Below, piece after piece: positions 35,098 to 43,781 of a DNA stretch of 64,000 nucleotides (position 1 is the stretch's first letter; each line of letters begins with the position of its first letter). The DNA comes from Sulfurospirillum sp. UBA2217 (GTDB taxonomy: Bacteria > Campylobacterota > Campylobacteria > Campylobacterales > Sulfurospirillaceae), in the NCBI GenBank assembly GCA_002328495.1, contig DCUJ01000005.1:63788-127787 (forward strand), in the 5' to 3' direction. The notes under the pieces were generated by a model that was not told where the DNA came from, made no database searches, and saw nothing but the letters and a program-made list of their open reading frames with translations. The translations under genes and the position numbers were made by a program.

Positions 35098-35772
35098 CTA
35101 CTTCTCCACTAATTGATTGAGCATCCTTTCAAAGCATCTTTTCGCTTTGCTTGCATCCGAATATAATAATGTGCAAGGCTCAGTGTCATCATCCGATGAT
35201 TCGCAAATGTCAAATAAATGTGAGTTAAGAATATCGACATATTCTCTAAGAAAACGTACTAGTATATCAATTCTTTCCCAAGTTGTTTTATCAAAAGCTT
35301 GTTTTTTTAAATCGCTATGTGCAATTTTTGTATCCCTCATAGCCTTAAGAGCTTTTATGTCTGTTGTAAACTTATTATAAAATGATTCTAGGGTTGAACT
35401 CACAAAAGCAAGTAAGTCTTTTGCTGTAAATCTTTCGGAAAGGGAATCTAATTGAAAAAAAGTGTACTTTTCTTGTTGATAGAAAGATTTAGTTTGTTCT
35501 TGATTTGGAAAGAGTCTAAAATTACACCATAAACTATTATGTAATTTTCTAATATTATTGCTATCTTTATTTTCTTCAAAAATTTTACATAAAGATAAAA
35601 TTGCTGAATTTATCATAACTGATTGTAGCGAAACGATAAAAGAATCAAAATGATTTTTTCTAATAAAATCAATTTTTGTATCTATTACTTTAAGAATTTC
35701 AATAGCTTCTATAGTTTCAAATAAATTACTTTTTAGTCCTTCAATTCTCTTACTAAGATTTTCCAAGCTCAT
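35098..35772 (-). CDS. HEPN-domain protein (AbiU2-like)
   Basis: The 224-residue protein is all-helical in appearance and carries R146-x5-H152 in AMRDTKIAHSD, the Rx4-6H motif that forms the RNase active site of many HEPN toxins. The surroundings resemble the AbiU2-type HEPN family, named after a lactococcal phage-abortive protein. It is the second gene of a two-gene minus-strand unit, overlapping the membrane protein gene upstream by ATGA. A role in phage defence or as a toxin is plausible, but no antitoxin is recognised. Its AT content is higher than in flanking genes, suggesting acquisition. Confidence 0.6.
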   Translation of the reverse strand: MSLENLSKRIEGLKSNLFETIEAIEILKVIDTKIDFIRKNHFDSFIVSLQSVMINSAILSLCKIFEENKDSNNIRKLHNSLWCNFRLFPNQEQTKSFYQQEKYTFFQLDSLSERFTAKDLLAFVSSTLESFYNKFTTDIKALKAMRDTKIAHSDLKKQAFDKTTWERIDILVRFLREYVDILNSHLFDICESSDDDTEPCTLLYSDASKAKRCFERMLNQLVEK

Positions 35773-36221
35773 AATGAAAAATTGCCACTATCAATAAACT
35801 TCAAAAATTCTTCTTTAAACTTTGCACGATTTTCATCTACTTGTATCCACTCAAGATGGGTCTTTCGCTCTGCTTGGATGATGGGAAACCATGTTTTCTT
35901 AAGTTCACTATCTAGCATACATCTATCATAAATTGACTCTAAAAAGTTCCAAACGATGAAAGCGTAAATGTTGTATTCTGTCTCTTGTTCGACATCGCGC
36001 TCTATGCCTTGTCGTACGAGATGGGGTTTTGCAAGCGCTTCTTTAAGGATTTCAAAGTACATTTTATCAATTTCGCCATAGTGAACGATTTGCATGGTTT
36101 TACGATACGTTCGCATCGAATACAATAGTGCAAAAATAGCCATTGTTGTCGCGATAACCCCCATGATGGAACTAACGGCTGTCCAAAGGGTAGTGTATGC
36201 TTCATCGAAAAAAATCTCCAT
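35769..36221 (-). CDS. Small membrane protein paired with the HEPN gene (DUF4760-like)
   Basis: The 150-residue protein has one clear transmembrane segment at residues 12-34 (TLWTAVSSIMGVIATTMAIF and onward), followed by a soluble helical domain with MYFEILKEAL, YAFIVWNFLESIYDR and TWFPIIQAE. The pattern recalls the DUF4760-type family, of unknown function. It overlaps the HEPN gene, so the two are probably translated together. A membrane sensor or anchor working with the HEPN protein is inferred. Ten bases separate it from the acetyltransferase gene upstream, so all three may share a transcript with dcd. Confidence 0.5.
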   Translation of the reverse strand: MEIFFDEAYTTLWTAVSSIMGVIATTMAIFALLYSMRTYRKTMQIVHYGEIDKMYFEILKEALAKPHLVRQGIERDVEQETEYNIYAFIVWNFLESIYDRCMLDSELKKTWFPIIQAERKTHLEWIQVDENRAKFKEEFLKFIDSGNFSL

Positions 36222-36231
36222 AAGTTTCCTT

Positions 36232-36864
36232 TTAAATGAGGTTTAAAATAGGTGGGGTATCTTTAAGCATCGCTTCGATGCGAGCATCATTTTTATCGCA
36301 CCCATAAACGTTTGTGTAGAGAATTTCTAGCCAACGTTTTAGGTTTTCTTTTGAAATATGCGTTAGGGTTGGATGATAGACCAACAGTTCCATCGGCGGA
36401 GGAGCTTCATCACTGTTAAGGGGTAAAATATAGTCAAATGGGTCGATTTTGCGCGCACCTTGTTTTCTATAAAACTGCTCACGTTTTTCTCGGATGTGTT
36501 GCTCGTCTGAGGGCTTTTCAGGTGAGTCAATTTCAATCAGCAAAGGCTTTAATCCATATCTTTTTATGAGCACTTCAGTAGAGGCTAGCAAGAGCTTTGA
36601 GCCAAGACCAAGACTGCGTTTTTGTGTATCGATCGCCATGTATTCTAGGAGATAAAAATCAACATTTGTGTCATGAAATAGGATACAAAAGCCAAGCGTT
36701 TGTTCGTCGTATTGTGCTGTAAAAATCGTATAAAAAGAAGAACTTCCCATGCGCAAAAGTTCTTCATAGGATTTTTGTTCGCTTAGAGGAAAAGAGGCGC
36801 AGTAGATGGCATAAAAGTCATCAAACTGCGCTTTGTTCGTGGTATCAAGAGGAACGATGTGCAT
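36232..36864 (-). CDS. GNAT-family N-acetyltransferase
   Basis: This 210-residue protein shows the GNAT core: YMAIDTQKRSLGLGSKLL, with the acetyl-CoA loop (R/Q-x-x-G-x-G region, here KRSLGLGSK), and a later EQFYRKQGARKI helix-turn. A C-terminal extension of about 60 residues ends at ILNLI. The substrate is unknown; family members acetylate amines on antibiotics, proteins or metabolites. It lies six bases downstream of dcd on the same strand, so it is probably co-transcribed with it. Confidence 0.7.
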   Translation of the reverse strand: MHIVPLDTTNKAQFDDFYAIYCASFPLSEQKSYEELLRMGSSSFYTIFTAQYDEQTLGFCILFHDTNVDFYLLEYMAIDTQKRSLGLGSKLLLASTEVLIKRYGLKPLLIEIDSPEKPSDEQHIREKREQFYRKQGARKIDPFDYILPLNSDEAPPPMELLVYHPTLTHISKENLKRWLEILYTNVYGCDKNDARIEAMLKDTPPILNLI

Positions 36865-36870
36865 ACAATG

Positions 36871-37431
36871 CTATTTTAAAATGCGCGGTAAGGTAATACC
36901 CGTTTGACCTTGGTATTTGCCTTTTTTATCTTTATAGGTGGTTTCACATGCGGTATCACCCTCTAAAAAGAGCACTTGTGCGATGCCTTCATTGGCATAG
37001 ATTTTTGCAGGAAGAGGTGTGGTATTGGAAATTTCGATGGTAATATGCCCTTCAAATTCTGGCTCAAAAGGTGTGACATTGACGATGATACCACACCGTG
37101 CGTAGGTGCTTTTACCTAGACAAATGGCGAGGACATTTTTAGGAATTTTGAAGTATTCCACCGTGCGTGCTAGAGCAAAAGAGTTAGGGGGAACGATGCA
37201 GATATCACCTACAAAATCGATGACATTATTATCGTCAAAGGCTTTGGGGTCGACCACGGTGGAGTTGACATTCGTAAATATCTTAAACTCACGTCCCACG
37301 CGGATGTCATACCCATAACTGCTCACTCCATAACTGACCACATCTTTGCCCACTTGCTCTTCGCAAAAAGGGGTTATCATTTGCTCTTTTAATGATTTTT
37401 CGCGTATCCAACTGTCTGCTTTTAAACCCAT
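36871..37431 (-). CDS. dcd: dCTP deaminase
   Basis: The 186-residue protein matches bacterial Dcd in length and motifs: SYGVSSYGYDIRVG near residue 34, GKSTYARCGIIVNVTPFEPEFEGHI (shown here as key blocks GKSTYARCG and PEFEGH), and KYQGQTGI at the C-terminus. It deaminates dCTP to dUTP, the first step toward dTMP, in the cytoplasm as a trimer. It leads a minus-strand group and is divergent from accB, with 88 bases between them. Confidence 0.93.
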   Translation of the reverse strand: MGLKADSWIREKSLKEQMITPFCEEQVGKDVVSYGVSSYGYDIRVGREFKIFTNVNSTVVDPKAFDDNNVIDFVGDICIVPPNSFALARTVEYFKIPKNVLAICLGKSTYARCGIIVNVTPFEPEFEGHITIEISNTTPLPAKIYANEGIAQVLFLEGDTACETTYKDKKGKYQGQTGITLPRILK

Positions 37432-37519
37432 AATTTACCTTTTTATATTCTTAAGTGAGTGCATATATTAGCTATGCTATTATAACACACTTTATTCTGT
37501 CAAACCTTAGGAGAAGTCT

Positions 37520-37981
37520 ATGGACAAAAATGAAATTAGAGAATTGATGCGTTTCTTTGACAAAAGCGACATTACAAAATTGAAAATTAAAGAGGGCGAG
37601 TTTAGTATTGAGTTACAAAAAGGGTATGAAGGTGGTGTTAGTTTCACCCCTGTTGTCTCCGCTGCTCCTCAGATGAGTGCTCCTGCCGCGAGTGCCCCCA
37701 TTGCGAGTGCTATACCTTCCGCCCCAGTTGTTTCTTGTGAGGGTACCTTTATCAAATCTCCAATGGTGGGAACATTTTATAAATGCCCTTCCCCTGGTGC
37801 TCCTGCGTTTGCGAGTGTCGGTCAAGTGATTAAAAAAGGTCAACCGATTGGTATCATCGAGGCGATGAAAATTATGAATGAAATCGAAGCAGAATTTGAT
37901 TGTAAAATCGTCGAAATTTTAGTGGAAGATGGACAACCTGTTGAATTTGATATGCCACTCTTCTCGGTTGAGAAGCTCTAA
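37520..37981 (+). CDS. accB: Acetyl-CoA carboxylase biotin carboxyl carrier protein
   Basis: The 153-residue protein ends in a biotinyl domain with IIEAMKIMNE, in which K117 is biotinylated, and has the Ala/Pro-rich linker usual for BCCP (about residues 45-72). It carries CO2 between biotin carboxylase and carboxyltransferase in fatty acid synthesis. AGGAG lies six bases before ATG 37520, and a TATAAC-like -10 is near 37481. It is followed 36 bases later by accC, the standard arrangement. Confidence 0.93.
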   Translation: MDKNEIRELMRFFDKSDITKLKIKEGEFSIELQKGYEGGVSFTPVVSAAPQMSAPAASAPIASAIPSAPVVSCEGTFIKSPMVGTFYKCPSPGAPAFASVGQVIKKGQPIGIIEAMKIMNEIEAEFDCKIVEILVEDGQPVEFDMPLFSVEKL

Positions 37982-38017
37982 TGCAGTGCTCTGTGCGTGC
38001 GTTAAAGGAGATTAAAA

Positions 38018-39352
38018 ATGGCTAAGATTGAAAAAATTCTTGTTGCCAACCGTGGTGAGATAGCCCTTCGTGCGATAAGAACCATCAAAGAGATGGGAAA
38101 ACAAGCGATTGCTGTTTATTCTGTGGCGGATAAAGACGCGCTTTATTTGCAACATGCGGATGCGAGTATTTGTATCGGTGGGGCGAAATCCAGTGAGAGT
38201 TATCTCAGCATCCCTGCCATTATCTCAGCGGCTGAAATCAGTGGATGCGATGCCATTTTCCCAGGATATGGCTTTTTAAGTGAAAATCAAAGCTTTGTTG
38301 AGATTTGCCAACACCACAATATTAAATTTATTGGACCCTCCGTTGAGTCGATGGTCTTGATGAGCGATAAATCCAAAGCCAAAGAAGTGATGAAACAAGC
38401 AGGTGTTCCTGTAATTATGGGAAGCGATGGGGCACTTCGCGATATCGACCAAGCTAAAGAATTAGCGCACAGCATTGGTCTACCTGTCATTATCAAAGCC
38501 AGTGCGGGTGGTGGCGGACGTGGTATGCGTGTGGTTGAAAAACATGAAGATGTTGAAAAAGCTTTTTTTGCGTGTGAGAGCGAAGCGCTGAGTGCGTTTG
38601 GTGATGGCACTTTGTATATGGAAAAGTACATCAAAAATCCTCGTCACATTGAAGTACAAGTCTTAGCCGATAGTCATGGCAATGTGGTGCACATCGGTGA
38701 GCGTGATTGTTCGATGCAACGTCGTCATCAAAAATTGATCGAAGAATCTCCAGCTATTGCATTAGATGAAAAAACACGTGCCAATCTTCACGCCGTAGCG
38801 GTCAAAGCTACCAAGCATATCGGCTATGAAAATGCGGGAACATTCGAGTTTTTGCTTGATGCCGATAAGAATTTTTACTTTATGGAGATGAACACACGTC
38901 TTCAAGTGGAGCATTGTGTCTCTGAGATGGTGAGTGGCATTGATATTATCGAGTGGATGATTCGCGTGGCTGAGGGTGAGAAGCTGTTTGAGCAAAGTGC
39001 TTTAAATTTTAAGGGACATTCGATTGAGTGTCGTATTACCGCAGAAGACCCTGTAAAATTCATTCCAAGTCCTGGCAAAATTACCAAGTACATCATTCCA
39101 GGAGGTCGCAATGTGCGTATGGATTCTCATGCGTATCAAGGCTACTCTGTGCCTCCCCATTACGATTCTATGATTGGAAAACTCATTGTTTGGGGTGAAG
39201 ATAGAACTAGAGCGATTGCGAAGATGAAACAAGCTTTGAGTGAATTGCAAATTGAGGGGATTAAAACCGTTCGAGACTTTCATTTAGGTATGATGGACAA
39301 TACAGATTTTATAGAAAACAGATTTGATACGAACTATCTTTCACGTTATTAA
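38018..39352 (+). CDS. accC: Acetyl-CoA carboxylase biotin carboxylase subunit
   Basis: The 444-residue protein shows ILVANRGEIALRAIRT at the start, the ATP-grasp glycine loop KASAGGGGRGMR, EKYIKNPRHIEVQVL, and MEMNTRLQVEH, all diagnostic of biotin carboxylase. It carboxylates the biotin of AccB using ATP and bicarbonate. Length equals the E. coli enzyme (449). It ends at a strong hairpin that also serves the convergent gene. Confidence 0.95.
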   Translation: MAKIEKILVANRGEIALRAIRTIKEMGKQAIAVYSVADKDALYLQHADASICIGGAKSSESYLSIPAIISAAEISGCDAIFPGYGFLSENQSFVEICQHHNIKFIGPSVESMVLMSDKSKAKEVMKQAGVPVIMGSDGALRDIDQAKELAHSIGLPVIIKASAGGGGRGMRVVEKHEDVEKAFFACESEALSAFGDGTLYMEKYIKNPRHIEVQVLADSHGNVVHIGERDCSMQRRHQKLIEESPAIALDEKTRANLHAVAVKATKHIGYENAGTFEFLLDADKNFYFMEMNTRLQVEHCVSEMVSGIDIIEWMIRVAEGEKLFEQSALNFKGHSIECRITAEDPVKFIPSPGKITKYIIPGGRNVRMDSHAYQGYSVPPHYDSMIGKLIVWGEDRTRAIAKMKQALSELQIEGIKTVRDFHLGMMDNTDFIENRFDTNYLSRY

Positions 39353-39354
39353 AT

Positions 39355-39377
39355 AAAGGTCGCATTTTGCGACCTTT
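39355..39377. terminator. Bidirectional hairpin terminator between accC and the SurA-like gene
   Basis: AAAGGTCGC and GCGACCTTT form a 9-bp perfect stem around an ATTTT loop, placed between two convergent genes. The right arm runs into a TTACATGTAA copy at 39376, which overlaps the end of the stem. Confidence 0.75.
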
Positions 39378-39388
39378 ACATGTAAGCC

Positions 39389-40240
39389 TTAAGGGGCGCG
39401 TACAACTTGAATATTAGCAGAGGCTTTAAGCTTTTCAAAGTACTCTTCAATAGCTTTTTGTTCTTTGCTTTGCGCTAATTTGCCGTAGATATAATTTTTA
39501 GCCTCTTCAAATGAAACAAGTTTTAAATCGTATTTTTTCTTCACAAAAAACATCACAAAATTTTGCTCTGAACGTACCAGATTGCTGAAGGCATTTTCGG
39601 CAGTTTTATTCAAAAGTTGTGCAAGTTTTGGGTCAATTTTATCGGCTTCAAATTTTGCTTCTTTAAGTTCAACACCATTTTGTGGGCTCATAGGACTTTG
39701 CATAATATTTTGGAGTGTTTGTTGTTCTGCGCTTGTATAAATGGTAACATCAAAGGCAGAAGCTTGTGAAAACTCCCCTTGATTTTGTGCGTAATAGGTT
39801 TGCAATTCATCATCACCTAATTGTTGCATTTTGGCGCTAATAATTTTTTTGTAGAGTTTATCGCGTTTGAGTTTTGACTTCAGGTCTTCTTTGTATTCGT
39901 TTACATCCACATTTTTGGATCGTAACATGTTTAAAAAGTCGTATTGACTCATATTATTGCTAATGGCTAGATTTTCGATGTATTGGTCAACTTCAAAATT
40001 ATCGGTACTCAGCCCCAATTTTTTAATTTCAGAATCTTCCAATTTTTGACGAACAAGAATATCCAACGACTCTTTTTTGGAGAGGTTAAAGCGTGTGGCA
40101 TACTTGTGAATATCGTATAGCGTAATGGGTTCTTTGTTGATAATCAACGAAATACCATCTACCGTTGAAGCGCTCACGGGAGAGCTTAAAAGAGAAAAAC
40201 CTAAAGCAACAAATGTCAAAAATTTCCACTTTGCGTGCAT
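39389..40240 (-). CDS. Periplasmic SurA-like chaperone / PpiC-type protein
   Basis: I chose ATG 40240, six bases after AAGGA; an upstream TTG at 40246 is rejected. The 283-residue protein has a signal peptide (FLTFVALGFSLLSSPVSA) followed by a SurA_N-like region (ISLIINKEPITLYDI, then LVRQKLEDSEIKKLG). The C-terminal part is a weak parvulin-like domain. Campylobacter has an equivalent protein that helps fold outer-membrane proteins in the periplasm. Whether the isomerase active site is intact cannot be judged by eye. The gene has its own promoter and converges on accC. Confidence 0.72.
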   Translation of the reverse strand: MHAKWKFLTFVALGFSLLSSPVSASTVDGISLIINKEPITLYDIHKYATRFNLSKKESLDILVRQKLEDSEIKKLGLSTDNFEVDQYIENLAISNNMSQYDFLNMLRSKNVDVNEYKEDLKSKLKRDKLYKKIISAKMQQLGDDELQTYYAQNQGEFSQASAFDVTIYTSAEQQTLQNIMQSPMSPQNGVELKEAKFEADKIDPKLAQLLNKTAENAFSNLVRSEQNFVMFFVKKKYDLKLVSFEEAKNYIYGKLAQSKEQKAIEEYFEKLKASANIQVVRAP

Positions 40241-40270
40241 ACACAATCCTTTTTTTTAAGAAAAATAGTT

Positions 40271-40300
40271 CTATAATGAAACGTACTATTGAAGTGTCAA
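40271..40300 (-). promoter_or_regulatory. Putative sigma-70-type promoter of the SurA-like gene
   Basis: On the minus strand TTGACA (40295-40300) is followed after 18 bases by TTATAG (40271-40276), about 30 bases before the start codon. A plus-strand TATAAT overlaps it at 40272-40277 and may serve gltX. Confidence 0.5.
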
Positions 40301-40365
40301 TCATAACATTTTTTTAAGTAAAAGAGATTAAATCAAAAGAGTTTAATTCTAAAATAGAGGTTTTT

Positions 40366-41748
40366 ATGGTGATAACACGTTTTGCTCCAAGCCCTACGGG
40401 GTATTTGCATATTGGAGGGCTTAGAACTGCGTTGTACTGCTATTTGTGGGCGCGCAAATGTGGTGGAAAGTTTTTACTACGGATTGAAGATACCGATTTG
40501 GCACGCAACTCCAAAGAGGCGGCCGATGCGATTGTTGAGGCGTTTAAATGGGTAGGGCTGGCACACGATGGCGAGATTGTCTACCAATCCAATCGTTTTG
40601 AACTGTATAAGACTTATGTTCAACAACTGCTTGATGAGGGCAAAGCGTATAAATGCTACATGAGTAAAGAGGAACTTGATACCCTAAGAGAAGAGCAAAG
40701 TGCGCGTAAAGAGCGTCCCCGCTACGATGGAAGGTACCGCGATTTTACGGGAACACCGCCTCATGGGGTAGAACCTGTAATTCGTATTAAAGCACCTTTA
40801 GAGGGTATGATTGTTCTTCACGATGGTATTAAAGGTGAAGTACATTTTAATGTGGCAGACATGTTAGATGATTTTATCATCGCTCGCAGTGATGGAACGC
40901 CTACTTATAATTTTGTAGTGACGATTGACGATGCACTTATGGGGGTCACCGATGTTATACGAGGGGATGACCACCTTTCAAACACCCCAAAACAAATTGT
41001 GATTTACAATGCTTTTGACTTTGCTATTCCCAAATTTTTTCACGTTCCCATGATTCTCAATCCCGATGGTAAAAAACTTTCCAAGCGTGATGGGGCAACA
41101 GATGTGATGGACTATGAAAAAGAAGGATTTTTACCCGAAACACTGCTCAATTTTTTAGTACGTTTGGGATGGAGCCATGGCGATCAGGAGATTTTTTCGA
41201 TGGAAGAGATGCTTGAGTGGTTTGACCCCAACAGCATCAACAAATCCGCCTCCGCTTACAACCAAGAAAAGCTTTTGTGGCTCAATGCGCATTACATCAA
41301 AGAGATTTCAATCGAGCGTTTAGTGGAACTACTGAAACCTTTTGGCGTGGATATCAGCTTACATGGTAACAAAGAGCGTTTGGTAGAGATGCTAAGAGAA
41401 CGTGCAAAAACCATCAAAGAGTTTGCTGTGATGGTACAACAGATCATAGAAGCACCTAACAGTTATGATGAAGTAGCTGTGCAAAAATGCATCACTTCTG
41501 AAACAAAAGCTCTTTTGAGTGCCTATCAAGAAGCCTTACATGTAAGCACACCCACACAAGGTGCAGAAGTGTTTACCAAGGCATTTTTAGAGAGTAAAGG
41601 GGCAAAATTAAAAGATTTGGCACCCGCTTTGCGTATTGCAATGGTCGGTACGGCGGTGAGCCCTGCCATTTTTGATGTATTGGAAGTGATTGGTTTTAAC
41701 GATGTACAAGAACGTATTCAAAAATTACTATCAACCCTAAAGGAGTAA
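40366..41748 (+). CDS. gltX: Glutamyl-tRNA synthetase
   Basis: The 460-residue class I synthetase has FAPSPTGYLHIGG (the HIGH motif, residues 7-18), RIEDTDLARN, and KKLSKRDGATD (the KMSKS motif). It charges tRNA-Glu and, because Campylobacterota often lack GlnRS, one of two GltX copies in this group may charge tRNA-Gln with Glu for later amidation. Which role this copy has cannot be told by eye. It is followed four bases later by the malic enzyme gene, whose AGGAG lies within the end of gltX. Confidence 0.93.
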   Translation: MVITRFAPSPTGYLHIGGLRTALYCYLWARKCGGKFLLRIEDTDLARNSKEAADAIVEAFKWVGLAHDGEIVYQSNRFELYKTYVQQLLDEGKAYKCYMSKEELDTLREEQSARKERPRYDGRYRDFTGTPPHGVEPVIRIKAPLEGMIVLHDGIKGEVHFNVADMLDDFIIARSDGTPTYNFVVTIDDALMGVTDVIRGDDHLSNTPKQIVIYNAFDFAIPKFFHVPMILNPDGKKLSKRDGATDVMDYEKEGFLPETLLNFLVRLGWSHGDQEIFSMEEMLEWFDPNSINKSASAYNQEKLLWLNAHYIKEISIERLVELLKPFGVDISLHGNKERLVEMLRERAKTIKEFAVMVQQIIEAPNSYDEVAVQKCITSETKALLSAYQEALHVSTPTQGAEVFTKAFLESKGAKLKDLAPALRIAMVGTAVSPAIFDVLEVIGFNDVQERIQKLLSTLKE

Positions 41749-41751
41749 CGC

Positions 41752-43029
41752 GTGAGTCAACAAGGAAAAGTCACCAAAGAAGAGGCATTGGAGTACCACA
41801 TTGGAGGGAAAATCGGGATTAACGTTAAAACAGTGTGTAATACCGCTAGAGATTTGTCCATGGCCTACTCCCCTGGTGTTGCACACCCGTGTTTGGAAAT
41901 TCAAAAAGATAATGAACTGGCATACACCTATACCAATAAAGCAAACCTCGTAGCGGTTATGACCAACTCAACAGCGATTCTAGGTCTTGGAGATTTAGGT
42001 CCTGTGGCAGGAAAGCCTGTTATGGAAGGAAAATCGGTTCTCTTTAAAAAGTTTGCAGGCATTGATTCGTTTGATATTGAAATTGATTGCTACGATATTG
42101 ACCAATTCGTTGAAATCTGCCGTGCCACTGCTCCAACCTTTGGAGGCATTAACCTTGAAGATATTAAAGCACCTCAGTGCTTTGATATTGAACAAAAACT
42201 CCAAGCCTTAGTGGATATCCCCGTTATGCATGATGACCAACATGGTACTGCGATGATTACATCCGCTGGTTTGATTAATGCCCTTGAAATTGGTAATAAA
42301 AAAATAGAAGATCTTAAAATCGTTATCTCAGGAGCTGGAGCTGCAGGAATTGCCTGTGGTAAGATGTATAAACTCTTAGGGGCACAACATATTGTTATGA
42401 TTGATACCAAAGGAGTCATTCATAGTGGCAGAACAGATCTCAATAAATACAAAGCAGAATTTGCCATTGAAACCAGTGATCGAACTTTAGAAGATGCGAT
42501 GAGAGGTGCTGATATGTTCCTAGGACTCTCAGCCCCTGGTGTTGTGAGTCAAGAAATGGTTAAATCCATGAACCCCTATCCTATTATCTTCGCCCTTGCT
42601 AACCCAACCCCTGAAATCTTACCTGAAGAAGTCTTTGCGGTGAGAGATGATGTGATGATGGGAACAGGAAGAAGTGATTACCCAAATCAGGTCAATAACG
42701 TTTTAGGCTTCCCTTTTATCTTTAGAGGCGCACTGGATGTGAGAGCCACTAAGGTAACAGAGGGGATGAAGATGGCTGCTGCCATTGCTTTAGCTAAATT
42801 GGCTAAAGAAGAGGTACCTGCGTATGTAAAAGCGGCGTATGGTGGAGAAGAGCTAAGCTTTGGTAAAGGCTATATCATTCCTAAACCTTTTGATAGACGT
42901 GCCTTTGTTTGGGTGAGTTGTGCGGTAGCAGAAGCTGCGGTGAAAGATGGTGTGGCACGTGTCAAAGACTTTGATGCCAAGGCTTACCGTGCTAAGCTTC
43001 AGGCTATTATTGATGCGGAAGTAAAGTAA
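41752..43029 (+). CDS. Malic enzyme (oxaloacetate-decarboxylating type)
   Basis: Translation begins at GTG 41752, six bases after AGGAG. The 425-residue protein contains YSPGVAHPC, TNSTAILGLGDLGP and GKPVMEGK in the catalytic half and VISGAGAAGIACGKMY as the dinucleotide fold, as in short bacterial malic enzymes. It converts malate to pyruvate and CO2 with NAD(P). It lacks the C-terminal phosphotransacetylase-like domain of long MaeB forms. The cofactor preference is not determined. It is one base upstream of upp. Confidence 0.9.
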   Translation: MSQQGKVTKEEALEYHIGGKIGINVKTVCNTARDLSMAYSPGVAHPCLEIQKDNELAYTYTNKANLVAVMTNSTAILGLGDLGPVAGKPVMEGKSVLFKKFAGIDSFDIEIDCYDIDQFVEICRATAPTFGGINLEDIKAPQCFDIEQKLQALVDIPVMHDDQHGTAMITSAGLINALEIGNKKIEDLKIVISGAGAAGIACGKMYKLLGAQHIVMIDTKGVIHSGRTDLNKYKAEFAIETSDRTLEDAMRGADMFLGLSAPGVVSQEMVKSMNPYPIIFALANPTPEILPEEVFAVRDDVMMGTGRSDYPNQVNNVLGFPFIFRGALDVRATKVTEGMKMAAAIALAKLAKEEVPAYVKAAYGGEELSFGKGYIIPKPFDRRAFVWVSCAVAEAAVKDGVARVKDFDAKAYRAKLQAIIDAEVK

Positions 43030-43030
43030 G

Positions 43031-43663
43031 ATGAATGTTCATGTCATTAACCACCCTTTGATAGAGCATAAACTCTCCATTCTAAGAGATGAAAAGACAG
43101 AACCGTTTCAATTTCGTCTCTTGGTGGATGAAATTTCATACTTGATGCTCTTTGAAGCCACGCGGGATTTGCCACTTCGCAATGTCAAAGTAAAAACACC
43201 CGTGGCAATCGCCAATACTAAAAAACTTGACTCTAAAATTATGATTTGTCCGATTTTAAGAGCCGCTTTGGGAATGTTGGATGGTATTTTTAAATTGATT
43301 CCCGATGCCAGTGTGGGTTTTTTAGGGTTTCAACGCAATGAAAAAACCTTAGAAGCAGAGTTTTACTATGCAAAACTTCCCCCCGATCATGCGGAGCGAA
43401 CTGCCATTATCATCGACCCGATGTTTGCAACAGGGGGAACGGCGATTGATGCGGTGAATTTTTTAAAATCCAAAGGGGTGAAAGATATTCGTTTTTTAGC
43501 ACTTGTTTCTGCCCCTGAAGGGCTTAAGCGTTTTAGTGATGTGCATCCCGATGTTTCTGTGTATACCGCGTGTATTGATGATGGGTTGAATGAAAATGGC
43601 TACATCGTCCCAGGACTTGGCGATGCGGGAGATCGCGTTTTTAATACGATTAACAACATCTAG
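43031..43663 (+). CDS. upp: Uracil phosphoribosyltransferase
   Basis: The 210-residue protein matches Upp: PILRAALGMLDG, then the PRPP-binding IIIDPMFATGGTA, and the uracil-binding YIVPGLGDAGDR at the C-terminus. It makes UMP from uracil and PRPP for pyrimidine salvage. It follows the malic enzyme gene directly, so it is probably in the same transcript, which ends in the hairpins at 43672-43764. Confidence 0.94.
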   Translation: MNVHVINHPLIEHKLSILRDEKTEPFQFRLLVDEISYLMLFEATRDLPLRNVKVKTPVAIANTKKLDSKIMICPILRAALGMLDGIFKLIPDASVGFLGFQRNEKTLEAEFYYAKLPPDHAERTAIIIDPMFATGGTAIDAVNFLKSKGVKDIRFLALVSAPEGLKRFSDVHPDVSVYTACIDDGLNENGYIVPGLGDAGDRVFNTINNI

Positions 43664-43671
43664 ATTCTCAA

Positions 43672-43692
43672 ATTTTGAGCCTAGCTCAAAAT
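43672..43692. terminator. Hairpin downstream of upp
   Basis: ATTTTGAGC and GCTCAAAAT form a perfect 9-bp stem with a CTA loop, nine bases after the upp stop. No strong T run follows on the plus strand, so termination efficiency is uncertain. Confidence 0.5.
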
Positions 43693-43735
43693 TAGGTCTT
43701 CAGCAGACGGCTCTCGCGACTCGTCGCTCTTTCAT

Positions 43736-43764
43736 AACATGTGAGGGAAAATCCCTCACATGTT
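43736..43764. terminator. 13-bp hairpin between upp and gdhA
   Basis: AACATGTGAGGGA and TCCCTCACATGTT pair perfectly around AAA. The genes converge here. There is no flanking T run, so it may act as a Rho-assisted or processing hairpin rather than a classic terminator. A TTACATGTAA copy follows at 43768. Confidence 0.5.
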
Positions 43765-43781
43765 AACTTACATGTAAAGGC

